A DNA stretch of 64,000 nt from Rusavskia elegans. Taxonomy: Eukaryota; Ascomycota; Lecanoromycetes; Teloschistales; Teloschistaceae. The position numbers and the translations under genes were made by a program. The stretch is taken from NCBI GenBank assembly GCA_011316305.1, contig SAUG01000071.1:186001-250000 (forward strand), in the 5' to 3' direction. Shown here piece by piece: positions 43,952-53,057 of this stretch. Numbering within the stretch: position 1 is the stretch's first letter; each line of letters opens with the position of its first letter. The notes under the pieces are model-generated. The model saw only the letters and a program-made list of their open reading frames with translations, was not told where the DNA came from and did no database searches.

Positions 43952-44278
43952 CTAAATCTGCTTCTGCTTCAACAGCATGATCACCCCGTAATTTAACAAG
44001 AATTCTGTACACGGTCAAGTCAGATCATACAAGAAAGCCCACCTGAATGCCCATCAACAAAATTAGGAAGATCCAGACGTCGCAAGCAAGAGCGTATCAA
44101 GCAGATGGGTGCGTCTCAGAGGTTCAAGGGAGTTGGCGAGGCGAACCAGGAAGTTGGAGAAGTGGAGGATCCAGAAGATGCAAGCGGAGAGGTCATCTGG
44201 CTGGTTGAAAGAACTGGTTGAAGACGGTGTTGGCTGCGTTGTCGATAGGTCGTATTTGCATGGTTTATAGTACGGCAT
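43952..44278 (-). pseudogene. possible broken small membrane protein gene
   Basis: The frame from ATG 44278 (MPYYKPCKYDLSTTQPTPSS) includes one hydrophobic segment (ACIFWILHFSNFLVRLA) and stops at 44063. A neighbouring frame continues with CDVWIFLILLMGIQ, and after a GT...CAG segment another gives FLLNYGVIMLLKQKQI, ending at 43952. The pieces look like one gene of the local type, but their phases do not match, so at least one indel must be assumed. The MITE begins 62 bases upstream. Confidence 0.3.
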
Positions 44279-44362
44279 TTTGCAGTATATAGTCGGACAG
44301 ATTTCGTGGGATCTTTCGTTACGTTTTTGGGGTGGGTGTATCCCTTCCGCTGCTACTGATGG

Positions 44363-44426
44363 TGTGAGCCTACAAATAACCTACCAATATCCTAACAGTA
44401 TAGGGCCCCCGTTTTAGTACAGTCAG
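44363..44426 (+). repeat. 64-bp direct repeat, copy 1
   Basis: It matches 44697-44760 at 56 of 64 positions. All eight differences are transitions. In seven, this copy has A or T where the other has G or C, each in a TpG or CpA context. Confidence 0.85.
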
Positions 44427-44696
44427 TTATAAGCCCGGTTTTATCCGCCTTAAGCACCTGCACAGCAGGCAAAGTTAAAGGTCGGCGACGCCAAGATCTA
44501 CGTTATAAAACCCTAGCGGTTATATAACCCGCTATACGGCGTTATAGGTAAAGCCTATAAAAGTCGGTATTAGTATAGCGTTATAATACTCTAGTAGTTA
44601 TAAAACTATAGTCAGTTACGACTAGTTATAAATTGTAAGCTAAGGTACTTCAGCTTAATATCCAGTATTGCCCTCGGCTGTCAAGCTGAGGGGGTG

Positions 44697-44760
44697 TGTA
44701 AGCCTACAAATAACCCACCAACATCCTGACAGTGTGGGGCCCCCGTTTTGGTGCAGTCAG
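44697..44760 (+). repeat. 64-bp direct repeat, copy 2
   Basis: It is the better preserved copy of the internal repeat of the MITE (for example CCCACCAACATCCTGACAGT versus CCTACCAATATCCTAACAGT in copy 1). Confidence 0.85.
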
Positions 44761-44818
44761 ATGGGTTCCGTACGCCTTGGCGCCTAGCAACATGGAACCA
44801 GTAGCAGCGGAAGGGATA

Positions 44819-45514
44819 GTATTATGAAGCTCGATGTTCAGGAGACACGATTTGAGTGAGGGAAAAGATGTGGAAGAGTGCTATTTAAAATGGAGAAGAA
44901 TATAATGCGAATCGAGGGGCTGTGTAACGATAGGGATTTGTCTATTTGTTCGAAATTAGTATCCGGTGTATAATGGGCTCGTACGCATGTGGGAAGATGG
45001 GGCCAGTGTTGCTCAGTGTTCACGAACAAAAGAAGCATTGCCACTGGCGATCATGCGTGAGTATTTCGTCTTCTGCAAGCAACACTCTCGGTCACATTCT
45101 CACCTGAGGGCACATCATATTTCATCAAAGAGATAGCTGGGTCTGATGCGGACCTGCAGTAGTGGCTCGGTGTCAGCTGGAGACGTGATGGATATACGCA
45201 ATGTAGCTTGTGGGAACAAGGAGAGGGTTTTTGGCTGTTCTGCAGTAGATGTCGGAGTTGGCAGGACTCGGTTTATGAAAGGCTTGGATTGACGAAGAGA
45301 AAGAACGGTTTGAAGAACTCCCAGGAGACGCCATATTTCCGTATGATGTATGCTGGCTCGATATTTGTTATGTATGTAGCCTTCACACCCCAATCTTATG
45401 GAATCGCAAAGCTTCTCCAGCTAAACATGACTCCTCCTCAGCAATGACAAGCTTCTCTCAGATGATAATGCCTGTCTTCGCCATCTCTTGGAGTCATTAC
45501 ATGGCCCTCATGCA
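44819..45514. other. intergenic, no gene supported
   Basis: Short overlapping frames on both strands (45115-45447) without domain-like features. Confidence 0.4.
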
Positions 45515-45991
45515 TTAAAATGGCCACCCACTATTATCGAGCTCGATTCCCTCTACCTTCTCCGCATCTTTATCGGACGTTGTAATCCTGACATATTTGG
45601 GATCCACCTTCATCGCATAAGGGAACCAAGTCGGGTGGCGACGATAGAGAAAACGCAACCGAAGATATATCATCGTGACGCAGAAGATGGTCCACACGAT
45701 TGCGAACAGTACTATCACTCCGGTTGTCCACACCAGATCGAAGTTCAAGATGTCAGAGAAGCGTATGGGTGTGCGGTTCCGGTCGAGGTATATGGTGACT
45801 GGTATGAAGGCAAGGTAGTGGCATCCATAGATGAGCACGGCGACCCATTCCAAACGGGCGTAGACATACGGCAATGATGGGCAGATTTTGGTAGGTACGA
45901 TGGCGAGCGTTGCAAGACTGAGGATATAGAATAGTATGCAGCTGTAGAAAATGCAGTCTAGCTGATCCGGTCGAGTGGTGGTGGCGGGCAT
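45515..45991 (-). CDS. four-helix membrane protein with RRHPxWxPY motif
   Basis: The start is placed at 45991 (MPATTTRPDQLDCIFYSCIL), giving 158 residues; an upstream in-frame ATG at 46189 adds a non-hydrophobic Ser/Thr-rich lead. Hydrophobic segments: LDCIFYSCILFYILSLATLA, VAVLIYGCHYLAFIPVTIYL and WTTGVIVLFAIVWTIFCVTM. Right after the last helix comes RFLYRRHPTWFPYAMKVDPK (113-132), then a charged tail. The same motif follows the last helix in the gene at 47254-47664, and a variant is at 50321-50773. Confidence 0.65.
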   Translation of the reverse strand: MPATTTRPDQLDCIFYSCILFYILSLATLAIVPTKICPSLPYVYARLEWVAVLIYGCHYLAFIPVTIYLDRNRTPIRFSDILNFDLVWTTGVIVLFAIVWTIFCVTMIYLRLRFLYRRHPTWFPYAMKVDPKYVRITTSDKDAEKVEGIELDNSGWPF

Positions 45992-46349
45992 CGTTGACGG
46001 CGTGGTAGGAATGCCTGAGGGTGCGGACGTGATTCGAGGATCCGTATAGAGTAGGGAATTCGAGGAAAGAATCTGGTAACAGCGCGGTGTGGAGATCTTA
46101 TGTATCGAGGAGTCTGTTGTGGAGTGGCTCGCCTTGAATATTGTCTTCCCTGTGGTGCTCTTTGCTGTTGATGGTTCGACAGCCTCCAAATCCCGTGCAA
46201 TGGTGGGATCTCTGAGTTAGCTGGCAATCGAGGCATCGGATGCACATTATGCTAGTCGAACGAATAGTGATAAGCCCTTATAGAAATATCAGAGCTTTAA
46301 CACGGAAGACCAACCACCAAGATCTTCCCCCAAAACGCCGAGAAGCCTT

Positions 46350-46353
<4 letters not shown>

Positions 46354-46385
<32 letters not shown>
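46354..46385. repeat. (GCT)10 trinucleotide repeat
   Basis: A perfect run of about ten GCT units, just downstream of the stop of the 46404-46778 gene. On that gene's strand it is a CAG run in the presumed 3' UTR. Confidence 0.95.
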
Positions 46386-46403
46386 ATGATGGAGCATCGG
46401 AAT

Positions 46404-46778
46404 CTATCGAAATCGCTGTTTCCTTGTCAATGCCGTGACAGGGTTTGGCTTGTTGGCCGATTTCTTTTGTTGTAGCCCGATGATCTTGAGATGCCAGTCT
46501 CCACCTTCGGCATCCTCGCTCCAGATACGCGAGAGCGCAATCAGCTCGTCAAGGGAAATGTATCTTTGTATCATAACGAATACTATTGCGCAATGGTTCG
46601 TCAAACATATCAGGAAGAATTCTAATTTCCGAAGCATGCAGTGGGTCACTTCCTCCCCACACTCCAAGTAAGGAATAGTGGCAACGTCTATCATCACTTC
46701 CACGATCAACAAGTATAAGCAGACGATTAGAATCGGCCTGTAGATGCGGTACTTCGTCAAATCGCACCTGAAGATCAT
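46404..46778 (-). CDS. small multi-helix membrane protein
   Basis: The first ATG in the frame is 46778 (MIFRCDLTKYRIYRPILIVC), giving 124 residues. Hydrophobic segments: about 13-35 (YRPILIVCLYLLIVEVMIDV) and 51-71 (LEFFLICLTNHCAIVFVMIQ). A polar tail with RIWSEDAEGGDWHLKIIGLQ and a Lys-rich end follow. In the family pattern two helices precede the tail, so an upstream exon supplying the first helices is possible. No family is recognised. Confidence 0.5.
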   Translation of the reverse strand: MIFRCDLTKYRIYRPILIVCLYLLIVEVMIDVATIPYLECGEEVTHCMLRKLEFFLICLTNHCAIVFVMIQRYISLDELIALSRIWSEDAEGGDWHLKIIGLQQKKSANKPNPVTALTRKQRFR

Positions 46779-47253
46779 CGTAGGTGTGACCCGTCGTGGG
46801 CCAGTGGCGATCGGCAAGTTCGAAATCCCTGGCTGGGCGCAGTCTGGATAATTTGGTGTTCGATTGGAAATAGCTGGGTGACGTTGTTACTGCGCTTAAA
46901 GTTTTGCGGTTAGGAGTCAGATCGAAATGAATTGGTCGACAAAGAGTCAAGCAAAGGCTGGGGAAAGTAGTGACTCTGATGAGAGAAGGATACTGTCTTT
47001 GCTTTCGTAAAGAACGACGTATCATGATCAAATTCAAGATCTTGGCAAACATACACGCCTTTGTCTCAATCGCCTTCCACAACCTGCGGGTTCCCGTCAC
47101 ATTCCGCTTATTTGTCATTGACCCACATTGCGTGCGACTCACTCTGCTGCATGTATCAGATCCTGTCAAACTCTCTTGTACTGCACTGTGGAGATCACCA
47201 CTTACGGAAGTATGTGATCTCGAGCAGAGCGTGCGGCGATCTTGACCCAGCTA
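46779..47253. other. intergenic
   Basis: The minus-strand frame continues upstream to about 47169 without membrane segments or other protein-like features. No separate gene is supported. Confidence 0.35.
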
Positions 47254-47664
47254 TCAGACACTTGAGACCTCCGACTTCTCCGGCTTCTGCGTCTTCTCCA
47301 GAGCGGCCTCTTCCTCAATTTTTGTGTTGTTGTAATGCCAAAATCCATCTTTGCCATCGACGTTGTAAAGATAGGGGATCCATTCCGGGTGACGGCGATA
47401 GACAGCTCCCAGACCCCAAATAGCTGCGCCGAGCAGGAGTGATAGCAGAATAAATCCAGCGACAGCAGCAACAAGGACGGTATAAGCCTGTCTGAGAACC
47501 TCAGGATCGGAGGAGCGGTATTTGATGATTACGATCGTCGCAACCATACCAGCCGCTGCTAGCGAGATGGCAATGGACGTGGCTAGATTGCCAGCGCGGT
47601 CAGCGAAACGCTCGTTTGAGCAGGAGCTGTGCGTGCTAGATGACAACATGCATGGTAAGGACAT
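47254..47664 (-). CDS. two-helix membrane protein with RRHPxWxPY motif
   Basis: A 136-residue frame with an ATG at 47664. The N-terminus has four Cys or Ser-rich positions (MSLPCMLSSSTHSSCSNERF). Helices: about 27-47 (ATSIAISLAAAGMVATIVII) and 61-85 (TVLVAAVAGFILLSLLLGAA). Then GAVYRRHPEWIPYLYNVDGK (86-105), the same motif as in the 45991 gene, and DGFWHYNN. The C-terminus is Glu/Lys-rich. It is clearly a member of the same local family as 45515-45991. Confidence 0.65.
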   Translation of the reverse strand: MSLPCMLSSSTHSSCSNERFADRAGNLATSIAISLAAAGMVATIVIIKYRSSDPEVLRQAYTVLVAAVAGFILLSLLLGAAIWGLGAVYRRHPEWIPYLYNVDGKDGFWHYNNTKIEEEAALEKTQKPEKSEVSSV

Positions 47665-49072
47665 GTTTGCTATCGCTTTCGAGTTTTCTTGTTAAATTAT
47701 GAGGCTGGTTATGTAGGGTATTTCAAAGACGTGTACAGTTGCGTAACCTGACCGACTTGCCGATGTAATTTGGAGATGAAAAAGGGCGAACTGCTGGCAA
47801 CTGGGGAGACCGACGAACTAATTATAGGCCCAGGTGGTCGGGCCTTCGGTGCTCGATGTATAGATTGTGGGGAACTCCGCACTTCTTACCGTTGGAAGGT
47901 CGAGCAGATTTGTGCTAGGGTCTCACCATGTGGGTGCTACTTGCGCAATGTACCCACCGAACGGAACCAAGTTTGTCGGATTCGACAGGGTGCAATCTTG
48001 GTACATCCGGACTCTTTCCAAACATGTCTGTACGAGTACAACTAGAATTCTTGCAAACCGATCTCTCCTGGCATCCGGCATTTTCCATGTACAGCCATCC
48101 AACTAGAATTACAGAGATCCAGTAGCATACCGCCTCGCAGTGACTCATAGAATAATGCAAACCATACCTTGGTTTCGCATGTGAGAGTATTGTGGGGCGA
48201 ACTCTGGTACCTCTTTCAGATACTTTACCTGATGCCTGTCTAATTTTGGAGCCTTATTATGGCCTAGTGAACTGTGTATGGGAAATCCAGACCTGCAGAG
48301 TATCTAGTGACACAATTTAGAATGGCATTAGGATGATCGAGTGAGGTGCCGTGTGAGTGGGCTAACTTGATGTGGCACTAGTGCCCAGAGTGATATAACG
48401 ACAGCCGCTACTCCTATCGCGTAACGACCCATGTCTTGGCGAGGCTCAATCTTAACGTCGTTGGGATGGCACTCTCGAGGTGCTTTCCAAACAATTCAAT
48501 ACTCCGTGGTGCGACCAGCCTCTCGCCGGCACCTGTATCATGTGAAGTTACTATGCAAGTCAGTACCTTAGCCATGGCTAAAGTCAGTCAGCTGGTGCTA
48601 TCAAACCCACCTCGCCTCTTCGCGCGCGCCGTGCCAGAAAGACGAGGCTGCAGCTCGCTATCACCCAGTGATAGATTTCCAAGACTTCGCTACTCGTGAT
48701 TCATTACTGAACAAGGCCCAGCCAAACTTTGGTGGCGCACCTCTGTCAGAATAACACATCAACCAACCAAACCCGTGTTATGAGATGGTGTGTGGAGGAC
48801 GCCTCAGCTCTCAGCCTCCCCAGCACACGTACTCGTATTTTCCCCTGTCGTGTCAGGATAATGCCGTCCGAATTTCTGTATTTCATGTTTCCATATTACG
48901 TGGGTACTTCTGCCAAAAGTGTATGACAAACCTTGATCCATGATTATCAAATTAAGCCAATTACATCGGCTTGCTTGTCTTGGCTTTAAAGACGTCTGAG
49001 CAGTAGCCTCTCTCGCAATTATCTAGGTGGTCTTGTTATTGCCAACCGCGCGTGCTCACTTTCAACCAAGCT
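47665..49072. other. intergenic, no gene supported
   Basis: Short frames only. I see no repeats. The last part probably holds the former promoter of the F5/8-type C pseudogene. Confidence 0.4.
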
Positions 49073-49819
49073 ATGCGGTTCGGCCAGGAGTCCAGGCAGA
49101 TCATCTTCTGCGTGGTTTGTACCCTACATCTGTGTGCTAGCCAGATTGATCGGTCCGGATGGAAGTGTATCACCGACAGCTAGCAAACCCAAGGTGGACT
49201 TCGAGACTGCGAACAGGCACTCGACGGTGATAATAACACGTTCTGGCATACTCGATGGGATCCTGAAACCGACGCTCCACCTCATTTCTTCAACATCGAC
49301 TTGGGACAGGTGTACAACCTGACAAGCTTCAATTATCTACCGCGCCAGGATGACTTCAAAAACGGGAACATCGGCAGATAGCAAATCTCTCTCAGTGCTG
49401 ATGGAGAGACGTGGCGCCTACTAAATGACACCTTTTCGGATGATGAACAACTGAAGACTGTCGACTTCATACACGATGCACAACCAGCACCTGCAAGATT
49501 TTTCAACTTGACAGCCTACACCGAAGCAGGCTCCCGCGGCTCATGGAGCAGCGCAGCCGAATTCAATCCCTTCGACGAGGTGCTCCCAGGGAGTAACGAT
49601 GTGTCCAGCGTGCCACCCATAACGACAATCGTATCATCACCTACCACGTCAGTCTATTCGACGCCGGACGCGTCCACCCAGCAATCCAGCAATTCCAATT
49701 CTGATGGTGGCGATGATAATGGGGGACTGAACAAAGTCCAGACGATCGCTACTGTCATCGGCACCATCGCTGCTATTATAGCTGTGTTGATCGCTATTCA
49801 TATGTGCTGCCGAGAGTGA
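49073..49819 (+). pseudogene. F5/8-type C (discoidin-like) membrane protein, two in-frame stops
   Basis: One reading frame runs from ATG 49073 to 49819 (248 codons) without any indel but with TAG at 49181 and at 49379. It starts with a signal peptide (RQIIFCVVCTLHLCASQ). The galactose-binding fold is clear: ALDGDNNTFWHTRWDPETDA, PPHFFNIDLGQVYNLTSFNY, then ISLSADGETWRLLNDTF and ARFFNLTAYTEAGSRGSWSS. A Ser/Thr-rich stalk follows, then one membrane helix (IATVIGTIAAIIAVLIAIHM) and CCRE. Both stops can come from a single CpA-to-TpA (CAG to TAG, TGG to TAG) change, as RIP makes. The intact gene would be a surface-anchored sugar-binding protein. Confidence 0.8.
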
Positions 49820-50320
49820 TGATGCCCAACGGAGGTTTCTGACGGCATGTATAATTTGATTATGTCCAGCATAGATGCTCAAGATTCGAAAGTCGAATAG
49901 TCTCAAGCACGCAATATTCATGCTGGAAAACTACCGACCTCATAAGACCATACATGTGTCTCGGAAACCATTCGGCCTTAGTTTCAATTCGCAGCTCCAT
50001 ATGTCATCCGAAAAGCCCCTGGTTCGACCGCATCCGAATATATTAGAGAAAGACTTCGGGCTCTCCATAATCACCGTCCAGTTCTTTGAGGCTTCACACC
50101 CTTTGCAGCTTATTCAAACACCTGCCTTCGCTCCGATCAGGTCAAAACAAATAATTCCCCACCGACAACCAAACGATCTTTTAACGACTCTCTAACGATT
50201 CTCTCACGTGAGTAAACCCTACTAGAGGCTCAGACGGATTATTTTTGATCTCGATTGGTTTCTTCCATCGCTCTATATTCTGGATCTGCTTTGCCTTCCA
50301 CTTGGAAATCGCCAGACCCT
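49820..50320. other. intergenic
   Basis: No supported gene between the pseudogene and the next, convergent, membrane gene. Confidence 0.4.
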
Positions 50321-50773
50321 CTACATGTCCCCCCCACGCATATCTTGCCAAAGTAGCCTTGCCAGCATCTTCGTATCACTAATATGCCGTGCACGCCCAG
50401 TACTATCCCCCTCCTTCTCCTCCAAGACAATCGGCGCTTGATTGAAGTCAAAGCCCCTTTCACTGATCCACTCCTCTACCTCAGGATACCAATGGTAGCC
50501 ATACCTATCATGCTTCAGAAGCCATGGCAGCCAGGTTGGATCGCGACAATATAAATAAAACAAGAACCACTCGACATGGCTTGTAACGCATAAGGCCAGG
50601 GAGGCTTGGATGATGAATATGATGAGATACTTGAGGTTCGAATGAACATCGCCGGCGATGGTGATTAGGATCGCGTTGAAGACGGAGTGGATGATGGGAA
50701 TTGCGGGGATGGCGATAATTGTGTTGATTGCCAATTCAGTAAACACCATGCCGTACATGAAGTGGTCGGCCAT
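50321..50773 (-). CDS. three-helix membrane protein with RRHPxWxPY-like motif
   Basis: A 150-residue frame with an ATG at 50773. Hydrophobic segments: about 10-41 (FTELAINTIIAIPAIPIIHS and VFNAILITIAG) and 47-66 (LKYLIIFIIQASLALCVTSH). The post-helix segment is YLYCRDPTWLPWLLKHDRYG (73-92), a variant of the RRHPxWxPY...D motif, then YHWYPEVEEWISERGFD and a charged tail. Topology, position of the motif and strand match the two genes at 45.5-47.7 kb. Confidence 0.65.
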   Translation of the reverse strand: MADHFMYGMVFTELAINTIIAIPAIPIIHSVFNAILITIAGDVHSNLKYLIIFIIQASLALCVTSHVEWFLFYLYCRDPTWLPWLLKHDRYGYHWYPEVEEWISERGFDFNQAPIVLEEKEGDSTGRARHISDTKMLARLLWQDMRGGDM

Positions 50774-52829
50774 GTTCTGTTTTGACGGGTTGAGAGGCTA
50801 AGGACGTTCGAGATCGAAAGTCTTGCTCCTCGTACTAGCAACGCACAGTTCTCTTGGCCGAGAGAGCTTTTTGCTGGCAGTCTGGGGTGTAAGAGACTTC
50901 GTCAAGATACTGGTCGTCGAGCCTCAATGAGAGAATTTGATGTGCGGTTTGGTGGATCCGTCTTTTCCAGAGGACGACGTAACATCACTGTCTATGTTAG
51001 GACCCAGATTGGCATAGAAAAAGCTCTGATGTGTAACCATTACATTGGACAAAACCAGACTACCTCTCACTCAGTCTCGTCAAATTGCCGCGGAATTCGA
51101 CCTTCTTCAGTGCCGTCGGAATTCACAAGACTCTCGCTTATCGAACTTCGCGCCTTTCGACCCAAGATTACCCAGTATTTCTTAAAGACTGAGGAATATG
51201 AAAGCAAGACGTGTACAACAGACGAAGGTCGAGGTTTTGGTGATAAAGATTGAGAAAGATTCTATCAATCAAAATTCTTCCTCCCCAACTGGATAATTGT
51301 TGATTTTCACATCAACAGTCTCTTTCCCAATATGCAGGTGAGGCACTAGCGACACGTCATAAACCCACCTTCTTCTGCCCAGGAGGTCCTTTTCTCCCCT
51401 TATACACCGTACAATTTCCATCATACGCGACCTTCACAACCTCCAAGCATCATGGAAATCCCCTTCACAGCCGCAGACCCACAAATACTCAGTATGCCAT
51501 CAAAAAACCACATCACTATGTAGAACCCGCAAAGGCACCCCCAACGTAACAGAAGCAGGTAGCCTAACCCACCTACAGCCGCAGCCGAGCCTGCCAAAAA
51601 GCGACTGGAAAGCGCACAAATTCGCCTACAAAGCATCAAAGGACCGCCGGGCTCTATACCGCGCAGGGACTATCTGACAGGAAGTAATCTGCACGTTGAT
51701 GGGATACACGTGGACGCGGGAAATTGAATCTTTGGAGCATGAAGATATTCCAGTCGCCGGTGCTGGTCATATCTTGCATGTCCTATGGAGAACACCCGGG
51801 TCACGGTCGCTATTTCCTACCGGTTTTCAAGGGAGTTTTCCCAGGTGTCGAGGATCAGCGGTCTTTGTTGATGTATGGAGACGGTGGCGAGGCTCTGAGC
51901 TATATGCATCTTTTTGGCAAGGGGTTGCTCAAAGGCAAGTCTTCTCCATTCACGTATTATGTCGTGAAAGAATAGCTCAGTGTACAACAGACACCAACGC
52001 CGAAATCGCCGAAGCCACCACCAAGTTCAAGGACCAGCTCCCAACAATCGCCATAGCCTCTTCAAATGTATCCCCTAAAGAATCGCAAAGTCCTCAAACT
52101 CACTCTACCAAACGGCGAATGCAACGCTCTCGATACGACGGCACCACAACGGTCTAGCATACTTCCCCCATCATGCCCTGGAACGCGTTTATCGACCCAC
52201 GCGACGATTAAATCAGAGATATCTGCGCCTTTGGGGAACATCACGAATGCTCGAAACGGAGGAGACGGCGGCTGGAGGGGTCGAGTGCGCCATCACTTAT
52301 ATGACTCGTTTGTCTGAAAATCTGTCCGGGAGCTGCAAGCCATGGCGGAGCGTGCTGGTCTGTTGACGATATGCTGCGGCTTTCGGAAGGGAAGTACAAG
52401 CTTATAAGGGATAGGTTGATGTGGTAGGGATGAGGGATGAAGCGGTGGCATGAGGAGTTGAATGAGATTATTTGATATGGTGTGCTAGCGCTTAGGTCGA
52501 TGGCTATGTTGGAGAAAAAAATGTCTTGGTCGGAGGAGGGGGCCAAAGCCTTTCTAACAGTGGCATAGAGAGCTAGCTTGTGAGCAACAGAGAGGAGAGG
52601 GTAGATGCTAGGATACGGAAGATTGTTTGGCCTGGTCTTGGCCGATATGTTGGCAATATGGCTTGCAGTATCTGTAATGGGTCATTTGCAAAATCCAAAA
52701 CAGAAAAGTAGCATGCAGGAATTTGGATATTGATATCTTTGCATATGTTTCAGCATTTCTTACAATCCTATGACGGGATCTCCAACGCAGGAACGTCGTC
52801 GGCGATTTTCAAATCACCTTATGGATCAT
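50774..52829. other. 2-kb stretch without a supported gene
   Basis: The plus strand between 51.57 and 52.15 kb has three overlapping open frames (for example RRDYLTGSNLHVDGIHVDAG near 51.65 kb, and a 153-codon frame from 51696) that look like parts of a decayed gene, but I cannot assign it. Confidence 0.35.
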
Positions 52830-53048
52830 GACGCCAAACTATTCGTCTGTTCTAGGGACGGATGATAGTGTTTCCATAATACCTCCATCTCGTTCGACCG
52901 ATTCGTTTGATCCTCTTCATGGAGCAAGCTTACGAAACGGGACGCCAAACTATCCCTCATTTCGAGGGACGGTCGATTATCTTTCCATGATTCCTCCATC
53001 TTTTTCCAGTACTTCGTTGAATCCTCATGGAGTATTGACGTTATTGTG
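52830..53048. repeat. two tandem units of 111 bp
   Basis: Unit one (52830-52940) and unit two (52941-about 53048) share GACGCCAAACTAT, GGGACGG, TTTCCAT and CCTCCATCT blocks in order. The spacing is 111 = 3 x 37. Read on the minus strand, both encode a related peptide (TSILHEDSTKYWKKMEESWK versus VSLLHEEDQTNRSNEMEVLW, each followed by PSLE and SLAS), starting just after the stop of the 53058-55688 gene in another frame. Confidence 0.7.
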
Positions 53049-53057
53049 TCCATAATC

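Larger units (their letters stand above)
44341..44816. mobile_element. MITE with 18-bp terminal inverted repeats and TA target duplication
   Basis: The ends are perfect inverted copies: TCCCTTCCGCTGCTACTG at 44341-44358 and its reverse complement at 44799-44816. Each is flanked by TA (44339-44340 and 44817-44818), as for Tc1/mariner-type (Fot/pogo) insertions. The 476-bp interior has no coding frame. It is AT-rich in the middle, with many TTATA and CTATA words, and contains a 64-bp direct repeat just inside each end. It is therefore non-autonomous and needs a transposase from elsewhere. I do not recognise the specific family. Confidence 0.85.

Noticed and set aside
51696..52157. 153-codon plus-strand frame
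   Set aside because: All three frames of this strand are partly open and none carries a motif. At best a decayed gene.
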